A stretch of DNA of 36,727 nucleotides from Bacillota bacterium (GTDB taxonomy: Bacteria; Bacillota; Clostridia; Lachnospirales; Lachnospiraceae): positions 1-36,727 of the forward strand of contig JAEZKL010000053.1 in NCBI GenBank assembly GCA_023415475.1. Reading direction: 5' to 3'. Below are positions 9,442 to 16,818 of the stretch, piece after piece (position 1 is the stretch's first letter; each line of letters opens with the position of its first letter). The notes under the pieces are model-generated. The model worked only from the letters and a program-made list of their open reading frames with translations. It was not told the DNA's origin and searched no databases. Made by a program: the position numbers and the translations under genes.

Positions 9442-9498
9442 CCTCATATATTTAAGTAGATAAGAGGCTGTTTCCTTTGGTGAGAAGACGATGTTAAG

Positions 9499-9532
9499 GT
9501 CCTTGTATCTTGTTTAGATACAAGGACTTTTT
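9499..9532 (+). terminator. Rho-independent terminator after PPIase gene
   Basis: A perfect 12-bp stem, GTCCTTGTATCT (9499-9510) with AGATACAAGGAC (9516-9527), surrounds a TGTTT loop. TTTTT follows. Confidence 0.9.
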
Positions 9533-9651
9533 GTAGGCATAAATTAGATATGGCTGCCTGAGTAAAATTATTATGTATTATGTAGTTATTAATTGTATAG
9601 AGGGGTTGCTTATAATAGTAAAATATCTTTTTGCAAAAATGTAAAATGCGC

Positions 9652-9699
9652 TTGACATTTGATGTAAAGCAAACTATACTATAAATGTAAAGCAAACTA
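9652..9699 (+). promoter_or_regulatory. promoter with direct-repeat operators for the HTH/membrane operon
   Basis: TTGACA (9652-9657), a 17-bp spacer, then TATACT (9675-9680). The 15-bp direct repeat ATGTAAAGCAAACTA occurs at 9662-9676 and 9685-9699, exactly 23 bp apart. One copy overlaps the -10 element and the other covers the probable start point. This is the layout of a repressed, probably autoregulated, promoter. A partial third copy, ATGTAAAATGC, is at 9640-9650. Confidence 0.8.
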
Positions 9700-9722
9700 G
9701 ACAATATAAAGGAGGCGTAAGG

Positions 9723-9932
9723 ATGCAGACCAGGATACAGGAGCTGCGAAAAACGAAAAAGGTTACGCAGAATGAATTGGCAGATGCGGTAGGTGTAACT
9801 CGCCAGACAATCATTTCCCTAGAGTGCGGCAGATACCATGCCTCTTTAATACTGGCGCATAAGCTGGCTCAGTTTTTTGAAGTTTCGATTGAGGATATTT
9901 TTATATTTGATCAGGAGGAGGAGAATCTATGA
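9723..9932 (+). CDS. Cro/CI-type HTH transcriptional regulator
   Basis: A 69-aa single-domain DNA-binding protein of the XRE/Cro-CI family. The helix-turn-helix is visible as NELADAVGVTRQTIISLECG followed by HKLAQFFEVSIEDIF. The start ATG at 9723 follows AAGGAGG. Direct repeats overlapping its own promoter make autorepression likely. The stop overlaps the start of the next gene (ATGA, 9929-9932), so the two are translationally coupled. Such short regulators paired with a small membrane protein are common in Firmicutes, where the regulator often controls the membrane partner. The signal sensed here is unknown. Confidence 0.9.
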   Translation: MQTRIQELRKTKKVTQNELADAVGVTRQTIISLECGRYHASLILAHKLAQFFEVSIEDIFIFDQEEENL

Positions 9933-10408
9933 GAGGTTTATTATGTGGAACAACAGCAAGGACCAATGAGGAATATAAGCAGGTGGTTAAGGTTCGTATG
10001 TATCGGTTTGCCGGACTTGGCCTCATAGGGGCTATCACCCTAATTACCGCATTACTGGCAGAATTCTATTGGAAGCTGGAGGTCAAGGAGGAGATGCTCG
10101 GGGTCTATACCGGTGCCGGGTTTGGAATACTTCTGGTATCTGTCATCATGCTAATTAAGAATATGCTTATGCTTAAGGATGAGGAGAAGCTGAAGGCAAG
10201 CAGGATCAGTAATGGGGATGAACGAATCAAGGAGATTAGCAGCCGGGCATTCCGTACCGCTTCCATCATTATGCTCATCGCCATGTATGCTATAGCTCTG
10301 ATCGGAGGCCTATTCTATCCTGCATTGGTGAAGCTGCTGCTGATGATTATCAGTATATTTGCACTCGCCTATCTGGTTGCATTTACTATTTATAATAAGA
10401 AAATGTAG
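9929..10408 (+). CDS. four-helix membrane protein coupled to HTH regulator
   Basis: A 159-aa integral membrane protein with four predicted membrane segments: about 28-44, 58-76, 108-126 and 130-151. A charged cytoplasmic linker (KDEEKLKASRISNGDERIKEISSRAF) lies between segments 2 and 3. The DERIKEISSRAFRTAS stretch resembles the DUF2178-like membrane proteins that pair with small XRE regulators. That assignment is by eye. It overlaps the HTH gene by four bases and has AGGAGGAGG upstream inside that gene. It is probably a membrane partner or target of the regulator; the biochemical role is unknown. Confidence 0.8.
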   Translation: MRGLLCGTTARTNEEYKQVVKVRMYRFAGLGLIGAITLITALLAEFYWKLEVKEEMLGVYTGAGFGILLVSVIMLIKNMLMLKDEEKLKASRISNGDERIKEISSRAFRTASIIMLIAMYAIALIGGLFYPALVKLLLMIISIFALAYLVAFTIYNKKM

Positions 10409-10564
10409 TAGCTAAAAGGTAATGAATATGAAAAAAAGCAAGATGGTTAAATGTATTGTAGGGCTTGGAATGAGGAGGATTTCAAAGGGATAAGAATTCA
10501 GGGAATATGAAAGCTTACTTAAAGGTGGGAGAGAGCCTAAGAATAATGATTATGAGGTGAGGGT

Positions 10565-10789
10565 ATGAGATATTTGAAAAGATTCAGTCTTCCGGCAGGT
10601 CTCTTTGTATGGCTGGTGTATCAGGTGGTTAACCGCTTTGTAACAATACCGGATGCAATTGCAATACCGATGATGATTGTTTCCATCCTTCTTATGATGA
10701 TCGGAATCTTTTATCACGGCTGGTGCTTTGGTAAGGGAAAGACTCCCTATGATTTCAAAGGTCAAAGGAAATCCAAAGAGGATGAATAA
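10565..10789 (+). CDS. small membrane protein
   Basis: A 74-aa hypothetical protein with two hydrophobic segments, about residues 9-25 and 32-50, and a hydrophilic C-terminal tail (GKGKTPYDFKGQRKSKEDE). The ATG at 10565 follows GAGGTGAGGG. It is on the same strand as the HTH/membrane pair but 156 bp downstream, and is closed by the shared terminator at 10808-10840. I do not recognise a family. Codon use matches neighbouring core genes, which supports it being real. Confidence 0.65.
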   Translation: MRYLKRFSLPAGLFVWLVYQVVNRFVTIPDAIAIPMMIVSILLMMIGIFYHGWCFGKGKTPYDFKGQRKSKEDE

Positions 10790-10807
10790 CATAATGGAAG
10801 GAATGAA

Positions 10808-10840
10808 TAAAGGCCGTTGAATATTCTTCAACAGCCTTTA
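10808..10840. terminator. bidirectional terminator
   Basis: TAAAGGCCGTTGAA (10808-10821) pairs with TTCAACAGCCTTTA (10827-10840), with one wobble, around a 5-nt loop. It sits between convergent genes, so it can serve both strands. Confidence 0.75.
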
Positions 10841-10877
10841 CTGATTCCCAGGAAACAGACCGGATTACCTTTCCGGA

Positions 10878-12383
10878 CTAAACATAATACAGATTCTCGG
10901 AGGGATATACCGCATCGCAGGTAACGTCAATACCAAGCTTCTTTAAGATCTGCTCATCATTACGGTTCAATATAGCGGTGCAATGAGCCTGAACACCGGC
11001 AAGTGAGGATAATTTCTCATAGGCAAGCTGTGCGGTAGGATTAGTAACGGCACAGATACTGAGGGCAATGAGAATCTCATTTGCATTCAGGCAGGTGGTT
11101 TTACTGTGAAGGTCACGCTCCTTTAGGTCGCGGATCGTATTTAAGATCAGAGGTGACAGCAGGAAGATTTCATCACTGATACCTGCAAGGTATTTAATTG
11201 CATTGAGGAGAGCGGCGGAACAGCAGTCCATGGTTGCAGAGCCTTTACCGGTGATAATCTGACCATTCTCAAATTCAAAGGCGATTACGGTAACCGCTTC
11301 ATTATCGGAACTGCTTTCCTTGAGCTTAGCAGCGTATTCACGTGCCGGAAGCACACAATGGCGGTCATCCTGCTTTAAGCCAACCTCCTCCATGATTAAC
11401 TTCATGCGGTTCACGGATTCCTCGTCCAGAAGACCCTTCTTAAAATCACAAATGGTAGTAAAATAACGGCGGATGATTTCTTGCTTGGAGGCTTCTGTTA
11501 CAATGGCTTCATCCGTAATGCCAAAGCCGACGCGGTTAACCCCCATATCGGTCGGAGATTGATATATGGATTCTTTGTTAGTAATCTTCTCGATAATACG
11601 TTTGATTACCGGGAACATCTCTAAATCACGGTTGTAATTAACAGTTACCTGATTATAACGCTCGAAATGGAAGTTATCAATCATGTTAACATCCTTTAAA
11701 TCTACAGTCGCGGCCTCATAAGCGATATTAATGGGATGCTTGAGGGGAATATTCCATACGGGGAAGGTCTCAAATTTGGAATAGCCTGCGTTATGTCCCA
11801 TCTTATTTTCATGATAGAGCTGATTCAAACAGGTTGCCAGCTTACCACTGTTCGCACCCGGAGCAGTAACAACTACGATTGGCTTGGTAGTGGTTATATA
11901 TGGATTGATCCCGTAGCCATTCTCACTTACGATGGTATCTACATCTGCCGGATAACCGGGGATAGCAGAATGGGTATATACCTTGATGTTACGTCGCTCT
12001 AATTTATTGATAAATACAGTTGTTGCGGGCTGTTTGCTATAGCGGGTAATAACTACGCTGTTCACCTCTAAGCCGAAGCTGCGTAGGTCATCCAGCAGGC
12101 GAAGTACCTCCATATCATAGGTGATACCAAAATCACCGCGGATTTTATTACGCTCAATATCGCCGGCATAGACACAGATAATGATTTCAGCCTGATCCTT
12201 TAGCTTTTGAAGTAATTTGATTTTAGCATCCTCGTCAAAGCCGGGAAGTACACGCTTCGCATGCTTGTCCCCAATTAGTTTACCGCCAAATTCCAGATAA
12301 AGCTTATCATAGTTGTTAACACGCTCAAGAATGAACTTTGACTGCTCATCAATATACCTCTGTGGATCAAAACCGGTTTTCAT
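10878..12383 (-). CDS. DUF1846 family protein
   Basis: A 501-aa cytoplasmic protein that I recognise as DUF1846. This is a conserved Firmicute family with a nucleotide-binding-like N-terminal fold and no firmly assigned role. Family-like stretches include IDEQSKFILERV, LYLEFGGKL, RVLPGFD, IRGDFGITYDMEVLRL, VTAPGANSGKLATCL and GHNAGYSKFETFPVWN. The length is normal for the family. The ATG at 12383 is preceded on the minus strand by GGGAGG, and a good promoter lies about 120-150 bp further upstream. It is a single-gene unit bounded downstream by the bidirectional terminator. Confidence 0.93.
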   Translation of the reverse strand: MKTGFDPQRYIDEQSKFILERVNNYDKLYLEFGGKLIGDKHAKRVLPGFDEDAKIKLLQKLKDQAEIIICVYAGDIERNKIRGDFGITYDMEVLRLLDDLRSFGLEVNSVVITRYSKQPATTVFINKLERRNIKVYTHSAIPGYPADVDTIVSENGYGINPYITTTKPIVVVTAPGANSGKLATCLNQLYHENKMGHNAGYSKFETFPVWNIPLKHPINIAYEAATVDLKDVNMIDNFHFERYNQVTVNYNRDLEMFPVIKRIIEKITNKESIYQSPTDMGVNRVGFGITDEAIVTEASKQEIIRRYFTTICDFKKGLLDEESVNRMKLIMEEVGLKQDDRHCVLPAREYAAKLKESSSDNEAVTVIAFEFENGQIITGKGSATMDCCSAALLNAIKYLAGISDEIFLLSPLILNTIRDLKERDLHSKTTCLNANEILIALSICAVTNPTAQLAYEKLSSLAGVQAHCTAILNRNDEQILKKLGIDVTCDAVYPSENLYYV

Positions 12384-12502
12384 ATGGTATCCTCCCTTGA
12401 ATACATTTTAATTTATAGTTATCGGATCTTCTGTTGTATTGTTGATACGAAACATGTTGGAATAATTAATCTGCTCGGATGTTTTAATAAACACCATACT
12501 CT

Positions 12503-12530
12503 ATCATAATCGAATTTTATAAAATGTCAA
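12503..12530 (-). promoter_or_regulatory. putative promoter for DUF1846 gene
   Basis: Read on the minus strand: TTGACA (12525-12530), a 16-bp spacer, then TATGAT (12503-12508). It gives a leader of about 115 nt. Confidence 0.65.
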
Positions 12531-12621
12531 ATAGCTTTTTACTCTTTTTTTTAATAGGGAAATATTATCTATGGAAATGGTCCAAAATATGTTAAAATGG
12601 GTTTAGAAAGTGAGGTTTCTT

Positions 12622-13227
12622 ATGTGCGGAAGGTATAATTTTACAGTAGAGCAAAACGATGAAATCATAGAGATACTAGAGAAGCTGAATGCGAAATTTC
12701 ATAACGCGGCTGTCAAGACAGGAGAGATCTATCCGACGAACCAGGCTCCTATCTTGACACTGGAGCAGGAGGAGATATCACCTACCATCAGTGCCTGGGG
12801 CTTTCCGAAATTTGATGAAAAGGGCGTCATCATCAATGCCCGTTCGGAGACCGTCTTCACGAAGAAGACCTTCCGGGACAGCCTCCTTAACCGCCGCTGC
12901 ATCATACCTTCTACCGGCTTCTATGAGTGGGACAGTGAGAAGCGTAAGTTCTTATTTCGAATGGAGGGAACGAAGGTGTTGTACATGGCTGGATTATATA
13001 CCAACTATCGGGAGGAATTGCGATTCGTAATTCTGACCACAGAGGCAAATGCTTCGATGAAGGAGATTCATACCCGAATGCCGCTCGTTATTCCAAAGCA
13101 CGAGGTTTCAGCTTGGATAAAGGATGGTCAAGCGACCGATGAATTCTTGAAAAGGGTACCGCCTCAGCTGGTGAGAGAAGTGGTGAAGGAAGAGAATTTC
13201 GGATACCAATATAAAATGGATTTATAA
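12622..13227 (+). CDS. SRAP domain protein (YedK/HMCES family)
   Basis: SRAP proteins covalently cap abasic sites in single-stranded DNA through the alpha-amino group and thiol of Cys2, protecting stalled replication forks. The start must therefore be the ATG at 12622, which gives MCGRYNF with Cys2 exposed after methionine removal. A GTG at 12610 is in frame but is really part of the GTGAGG ribosome binding site. The 201-aa protein shows the expected WGFP, INARSET, RCIIPSTGFYEW (catalytic Glu) and IHTRMPLV (catalytic His). It is a stand-alone gene with its own terminator. Confidence 0.95.
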   Translation: MCGRYNFTVEQNDEIIEILEKLNAKFHNAAVKTGEIYPTNQAPILTLEQEEISPTISAWGFPKFDEKGVIINARSETVFTKKTFRDSLLNRRCIIPSTGFYEWDSEKRKFLFRMEGTKVLYMAGLYTNYREELRFVILTTEANASMKEIHTRMPLVIPKHEVSAWIKDGQATDEFLKRVPPQLVREVVKEENFGYQYKMDL

Positions 13228-13229
13228 AT

Positions 13230-13265
13230 GAGGGTCAAAAACATCGAGTGTTTTTTACCCTCTTT
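13230..13265 (+). terminator. terminator after SRAP gene
   Basis: GAGGGT...AAAAACA pairs with TGTTTTTT...ACCCTC across a TCGAG loop. A short T-run (TTTG) follows. The end of this hairpin runs into the promoter of the next gene. Confidence 0.75.
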
Positions 13266-13292
13266 GTTATAATAGAAGTAACTTCCGGAAGT
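13265..13292 (+). promoter_or_regulatory. extended -10 promoter with palindromic operator
   Basis: TGTTATAAT (13265-13273) is an extended -10 element. The perfect 12-bp palindrome ACTTCCGGAAGT (13281-13292) lies where transcription would start. This suggests a dimeric repressor or the downstream AraC-type protein acting here. The leader to the next gene is about 115 nt. Confidence 0.5.
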
Positions 13293-13396
13293 AAAATTAG
13301 TGGCAGGTTTTCTCCTCGCCGAAGTACCTTATGGCAATGGGTGCTTTGAGATAGGTTTATAACCAGGATTTAAGAAAAAGAAAGGTGATATAGAAA

Positions 13397-14950
13397 ATGG
13401 ATGCTTCATCATTTGTATGGTCTACAGCAACCTTTATCGAGACCAGAGTAAAGGAATCGATTGATTATGCGGATCTGGAAAAGTCCGTAGGCTTCTCTTA
13501 TCGTCATATCACGGAGACCTTTAAGGAAAGTACGGGAGTTACCCTGTCCCGCTATATCCTGCTTCGCAGGCTTGCAAACTCTGCCTTTGATATTGCACAT
13601 ACGGATAAGAGTCTGACGGATATTGCTGCGGATTACATGTTTGAGAGCTATGATGTATTTACCAGAGCCTTTAAGCGTCATATGAATGTTCTGCCATCCC
13701 ATCTGCGAAGGAACCCTTGCAATCTGAAGGTAGGCAGAAGACGAATCCTGGTAGGAATGTACGGACCGATGTTACTTAAGCAGGAGGAGACTGACACCAC
13801 GAAACAAGTGCCGATCGGAGAATCCGACTGGCAGCAAAAATTATCGGAGGTGGATTATCCTATGAACAATAATGTAAGGACAAAGGACAGCTGTATCTTA
13901 TACGGGGTACCGAAGGTGGCATATTCCTTTGAGGAATGTACTCCTTTCTGTGCAGCGATGAAGGCTTGTTTAAACTATATGGGGCAGCAGATCGATTATG
14001 CCTATGTGATGGCTATCACTGGCGCGGCCTTCCGGCTCCGTTGGAATGTGGATAACTGGGATGGCGGCAATGTAGATATTATGAACATCTATGAGGATCG
14101 ATATGAGGCCTTCCGCAGGGCATTTGTCGGGGCAGGGCGAAGCTATCGGCTGTTAAAAAGGGAGGGCTCTTCGAAGGAGGAATTCACCCATTTTATCAAA
14201 GAGGAGCTGGAGGAAGGAAGACCGGTGATTGCCTTCGGCATTATCGGTCCACCTGAGGCGTGCCTGATAACCGGTTACCGCGATAATGGCAATCAGCTTC
14301 TAGGCTGGAACTGCTTTCAGGAGAATCAGGAATTTACGAAGAATGTTGGTCAGGACGAAAGCGGATATTTTATTACGGATAGCTGGTGGGCGACTGAATG
14401 TACCGTCGCATTGATTGCGGTAGGGGAACGTCAGGAGGCACTGGCAAGCCATAAGGAGATTCTGGAGAATGCATTGCAGATACTGACCAAGGAGAAGGTA
14501 GTCTTCAAGGATCAGGAGAATATACCCGGGGCAGAGTATGCAGGAGGCCAACGAGCATATGAATACTGGGCAAGGAGGGTCGGGGATGACAAGGAATTTC
14601 CGAGTGGAGCAATCCTGCCGATTCTCTATGAGCGGTTAGTCTGTCAAAACGATGCAGAGGTTATGCTGGGAGAGGGCCGTTACTACGCTGCTGCTTATCT
14701 GGAGCAGGTTGCGAAGGATATCCCTGAGGTAGAAAAGGAATGTAAGCTGGCAGCTGAGTATCTTCGTCGTGGGGCTGAACTCGGTATGAAGATGAGTGAG
14801 GTGATCGGAGGCTACACTCAGGACGAGGAGCGTATCCTACGATTTGCACAGCCGGCGGCAAGAAGAGAGCTCGTAACCCTGATTAACAAGGCGGGGGGCT
14901 TCGAAGCGGAGGCTGTGAAGGTGATAAGGGAGATTGTCGAGAAGCTGTAA
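13397..14950 (+). CDS. AraC-type HTH protein fused to a C39-peptidase-like domain
   Basis: A 517-aa two-part protein. Residues about 8-107 are an AraC/XylS double helix-turn-helix (GFSYRHITETFKESTGVTLSR, SLTDIAADYMFESYDVFTRAFKRHMNVLPSHLRR). Unusually this is at the N-terminus. The rest resembles a papain/C39-like cysteine-peptidase fold: CTPFCAAMKACLNYMG (C181, C185, C191), GRPVIAFGIIGPPEACLITGYRDNGNQLLGWNCF, then a helical end. The histidine expected of an active C39 peptidase is not obvious in the GYRDNG segment. This part may be a catalytically dead sensor. It is probably a transcription regulator whose ligand is bound by the C-terminal part. Confidence 0.75.
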   Translation: MDASSFVWSTATFIETRVKESIDYADLEKSVGFSYRHITETFKESTGVTLSRYILLRRLANSAFDIAHTDKSLTDIAADYMFESYDVFTRAFKRHMNVLPSHLRRNPCNLKVGRRRILVGMYGPMLLKQEETDTTKQVPIGESDWQQKLSEVDYPMNNNVRTKDSCILYGVPKVAYSFEECTPFCAAMKACLNYMGQQIDYAYVMAITGAAFRLRWNVDNWDGGNVDIMNIYEDRYEAFRRAFVGAGRSYRLLKREGSSKEEFTHFIKEELEEGRPVIAFGIIGPPEACLITGYRDNGNQLLGWNCFQENQEFTKNVGQDESGYFITDSWWATECTVALIAVGERQEALASHKEILENALQILTKEKVVFKDQENIPGAEYAGGQRAYEYWARRVGDDKEFPSGAILPILYERLVCQNDAEVMLGEGRYYAAAYLEQVAKDIPEVEKECKLAAEYLRRGAELGMKMSEVIGGYTQDEERILRFAQPAARRELVTLINKAGGFEAEAVKVIREIVEKL

Positions 14951-15025
14951 AAGGTGCTAGTAAGGCCATTTCATGTAAGCAGCTGTTGGATTTTATTTTG
15001 ATGATAAGACAAGGAGGATATCCGA

Positions 15026-15529
15026 ATGAAAGAATATAAAGGATTGGTATTTGAGCCATTACAGGAGGAGAATATCGGTGAATTAACAACCGTTATGGCC
15101 AGAGCCTTTGATGAGGATTCAAGAATACATCTGGGTAAGGAGAAGGGTGGACCGGAGGGCTATGACAACGGAGAGTTTCTTCGTAGGTGGGGACTGGATA
15201 AGAATGCGACGGCTTATCAGATATCGATGGAGGGTAAGCTGATGGCAGGCTTAATCCTTTGGATTAACCCGGAGACTAAGGTGAATTCTCTGGGATGCAT
15301 CTTTGTAGATACCGAGCTTCAGAACAAAGGTGTCGGAAGAAAGATATGGGAGTTTGTTGAGAAGGAATATCCGGACACAAAGAAATGGTGCACCGAGACA
15401 TCGGGCTTCTCCCGGAGAAATCATAATTTCTACGTGAATAAGCTAGGGTTTCATGTGGTAGGTATTGAGGATCCGATGGACGTCGAGGGGAGTTCTTTTA
15501 TACTGGAAAAGGACTTCAGAATATCATAA
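15026..15529 (+). CDS. GNAT family N-acetyltransferase
   Basis: A 167-aa cytoplasmic acetyl-CoA-dependent acetyltransferase. Motif A is visible as GCIFVDTELQNKGVGRKIWEFVE (acetyl-CoA pyrophosphate loop QNKGVG). The downstream NFYVNKLGFHVVGIED matches motif B of GNAT folds. The substrate cannot be told from the sequence. The ATG at 15026 follows AAGGAGGATATCC. It lies 75 bp after the AraC-C39 gene on the same strand with no obvious terminator between, so it may be its co-transcribed target. A very strong bidirectional terminator follows. Confidence 0.88.
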   Translation: MKEYKGLVFEPLQEENIGELTTVMARAFDEDSRIHLGKEKGGPEGYDNGEFLRRWGLDKNATAYQISMEGKLMAGLILWINPETKVNSLGCIFVDTELQNKGVGRKIWEFVEKEYPDTKKWCTETSGFSRRNHNFYVNKLGFHVVGIEDPMDVEGSSFILEKDFRIS

Positions 15530-15546
15530 GCATTCAAAGCTTTAAC

Positions 15547-15595
15547 AAATAGAAAAGACATAAGTGCTGAAGCAGCACTTATGTCTTTTCTATTT
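15547..15595. terminator. bidirectional terminator overlapping a stop codon
   Basis: A perfect 23-bp stem (15547-15569 with 15573-15595) surrounds an AAG loop. A/T tracts on both sides let it work for the plus-strand GNAT gene and the minus-strand lipoprotein gene. The stop codon of the minus-strand gene (15590-15592) lies inside the stem. Confidence 0.9.
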
Positions 15596-16492
15596 CACTT
15601 CAAATTCTACCGATAGATAGCCTTCCGTTCCATCCACGGTTGTCACCTTCTTGACCAGCCGATAGGTTCCCGCCGGCAGGGGCTGAAGGTATCGCAAATA
15701 GTAGGTATCACCCATCGATCCGTCATCCTCCAGGATATAGAGAAGACTGTTCCAGGCAATATTAACATTGCTGTTGACCATATCTCCGACGTAGTACCAG
15801 CGATTATTAACCAAGGCCTCCAGGCTATACATGGAACCGAATTGAAGGGTACTTCCTGTATGATTTTCCAGCGTTAAGATGATCTGTTCCTTCTGTGTGT
15901 CAATGGAGGCTTCCGCCATCGTTAGTGTCGCGTCTTCTAATGGAGCTCCTGTATAGCTGCTCTCTGTCATATAGGTAGGATCCCAGACACCCTCCAATAA
16001 GGATAAATATCTGTGATTCATAATATAGGATATGCCCTCCCCTACTCTGGTCTCTCGAATGATAGATTGACACATCTCCTCGGCCTTCTGACCATCAATC
16101 TTATAATATTCTCCCTTATAATTAATCGCATAGTCACCAATGATAAGAAGAGTATAGGGGTTATCAACATTGAGTTCAACCCCATAGAAAGGGCTGCGAA
16201 AAGAGGAAGTATCCGGCTTATCGACCCTGGTTCCGGATAGATTCTCAAGGTAGTCTAAAAATGCTTTCATGTCCTTCTCGGTATAGACCCAGTTGTTGGT
16301 GGTCGTATTCTTATTGGTATCGTAGGTATATACACTGAAGCTCTGTACCTTCTCTCTCGGAAAAGAAAAGACCGTAGCCGTATCATCCTCGTCATCGCTG
16401 CAGCCAGAGAAGGCAAGCAGGCAGACGAGAGTAAGGATAAGGGGCAGCAGCTTACTCGTTATTTTACACAATATTATTTCCTTTCGAAGCAT
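15590..16492 (-). CDS. putative lipoprotein of unknown function
   Basis: A 300-aa exported lipoprotein. The preferred start is the ATG at 16492, which has GGAGG six bases upstream and gives MLRKEIILCKITSKLLPLIL with lipobox FSGC. The longer in-frame start at 16531 has no ribosome binding site. After the acidic SDDEDDTATV linker, the middle part is an unrecognised soluble domain. The C-terminal 120 residues look like an immunoglobulin-like beta sandwich (LTLENHTGSTLQFG..., YYLRYLQPLPAGTYRLVKKV, YLSVEFEVK). Similar C-terminal modules occur in Firmicute surface lipoproteins. Its role is unknown. Confidence 0.8.
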   Translation of the reverse strand: MLRKEIILCKITSKLLPLILTLVCLLAFSGCSDDEDDTATVFSFPREKVQSFSVYTYDTNKNTTTNNWVYTEKDMKAFLDYLENLSGTRVDKPDTSSFRSPFYGVELNVDNPYTLLIIGDYAINYKGEYYKIDGQKAEEMCQSIIRETRVGEGISYIMNHRYLSLLEGVWDPTYMTESSYTGAPLEDATLTMAEASIDTQKEQIILTLENHTGSTLQFGSMYSLEALVNNRWYYVGDMVNSNVNIAWNSLLYILEDDGSMGDTYYLRYLQPLPAGTYRLVKKVTTVDGTEGYLSVEFEVK

Positions 16493-16751
16493 AAGAACCT
16501 CCAGGTATCTCATAGATACGATAGACATCATTTATTCCAATAGCGATAGGATAATTATAATACATTGATATTACAATTTCTACCATGAATGAAAGAAACC
16601 CAAATAAATACTGAAAAGTGATAAAGCTTTTATCTATTTCCTTTTATCTGTTTTAGAAGGTAAATTATTTAACAGGCATATTGATTTGGGTAATCCAGTA
16701 GAAATAAGTAATAAACTGTAAATAAAACTGGAAAAGATTCCTTGATTAGGG

Positions 16752-16757
16752 TATAAT
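16752..16757 (+). promoter_or_regulatory. possible -10 element for the metallophosphoesterase-NTPase gene
   Basis: A TATAAT hexamer about 60 bp before the start codon, with a weak -35 (TGGAAA, 16729-16734) at 17-bp spacing. The surrounding 16532-16818 gap is AT-rich and holds nothing else that I can identify. Confidence 0.35.
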
Positions 16758-16818
16758 ACCATTAAATGACTTATAGATATATTACTATCAATTACACCAA
16801 TGAAAGGCGGTAAATAAA

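Noticed and set aside
10428..10493. 21-codon ORF (MKKSKMVKCIV...) between the membrane protein genes
   Set aside because: It is very short with no recognisable domain. It has an AAAGG-like site, but nothing else supports translation.
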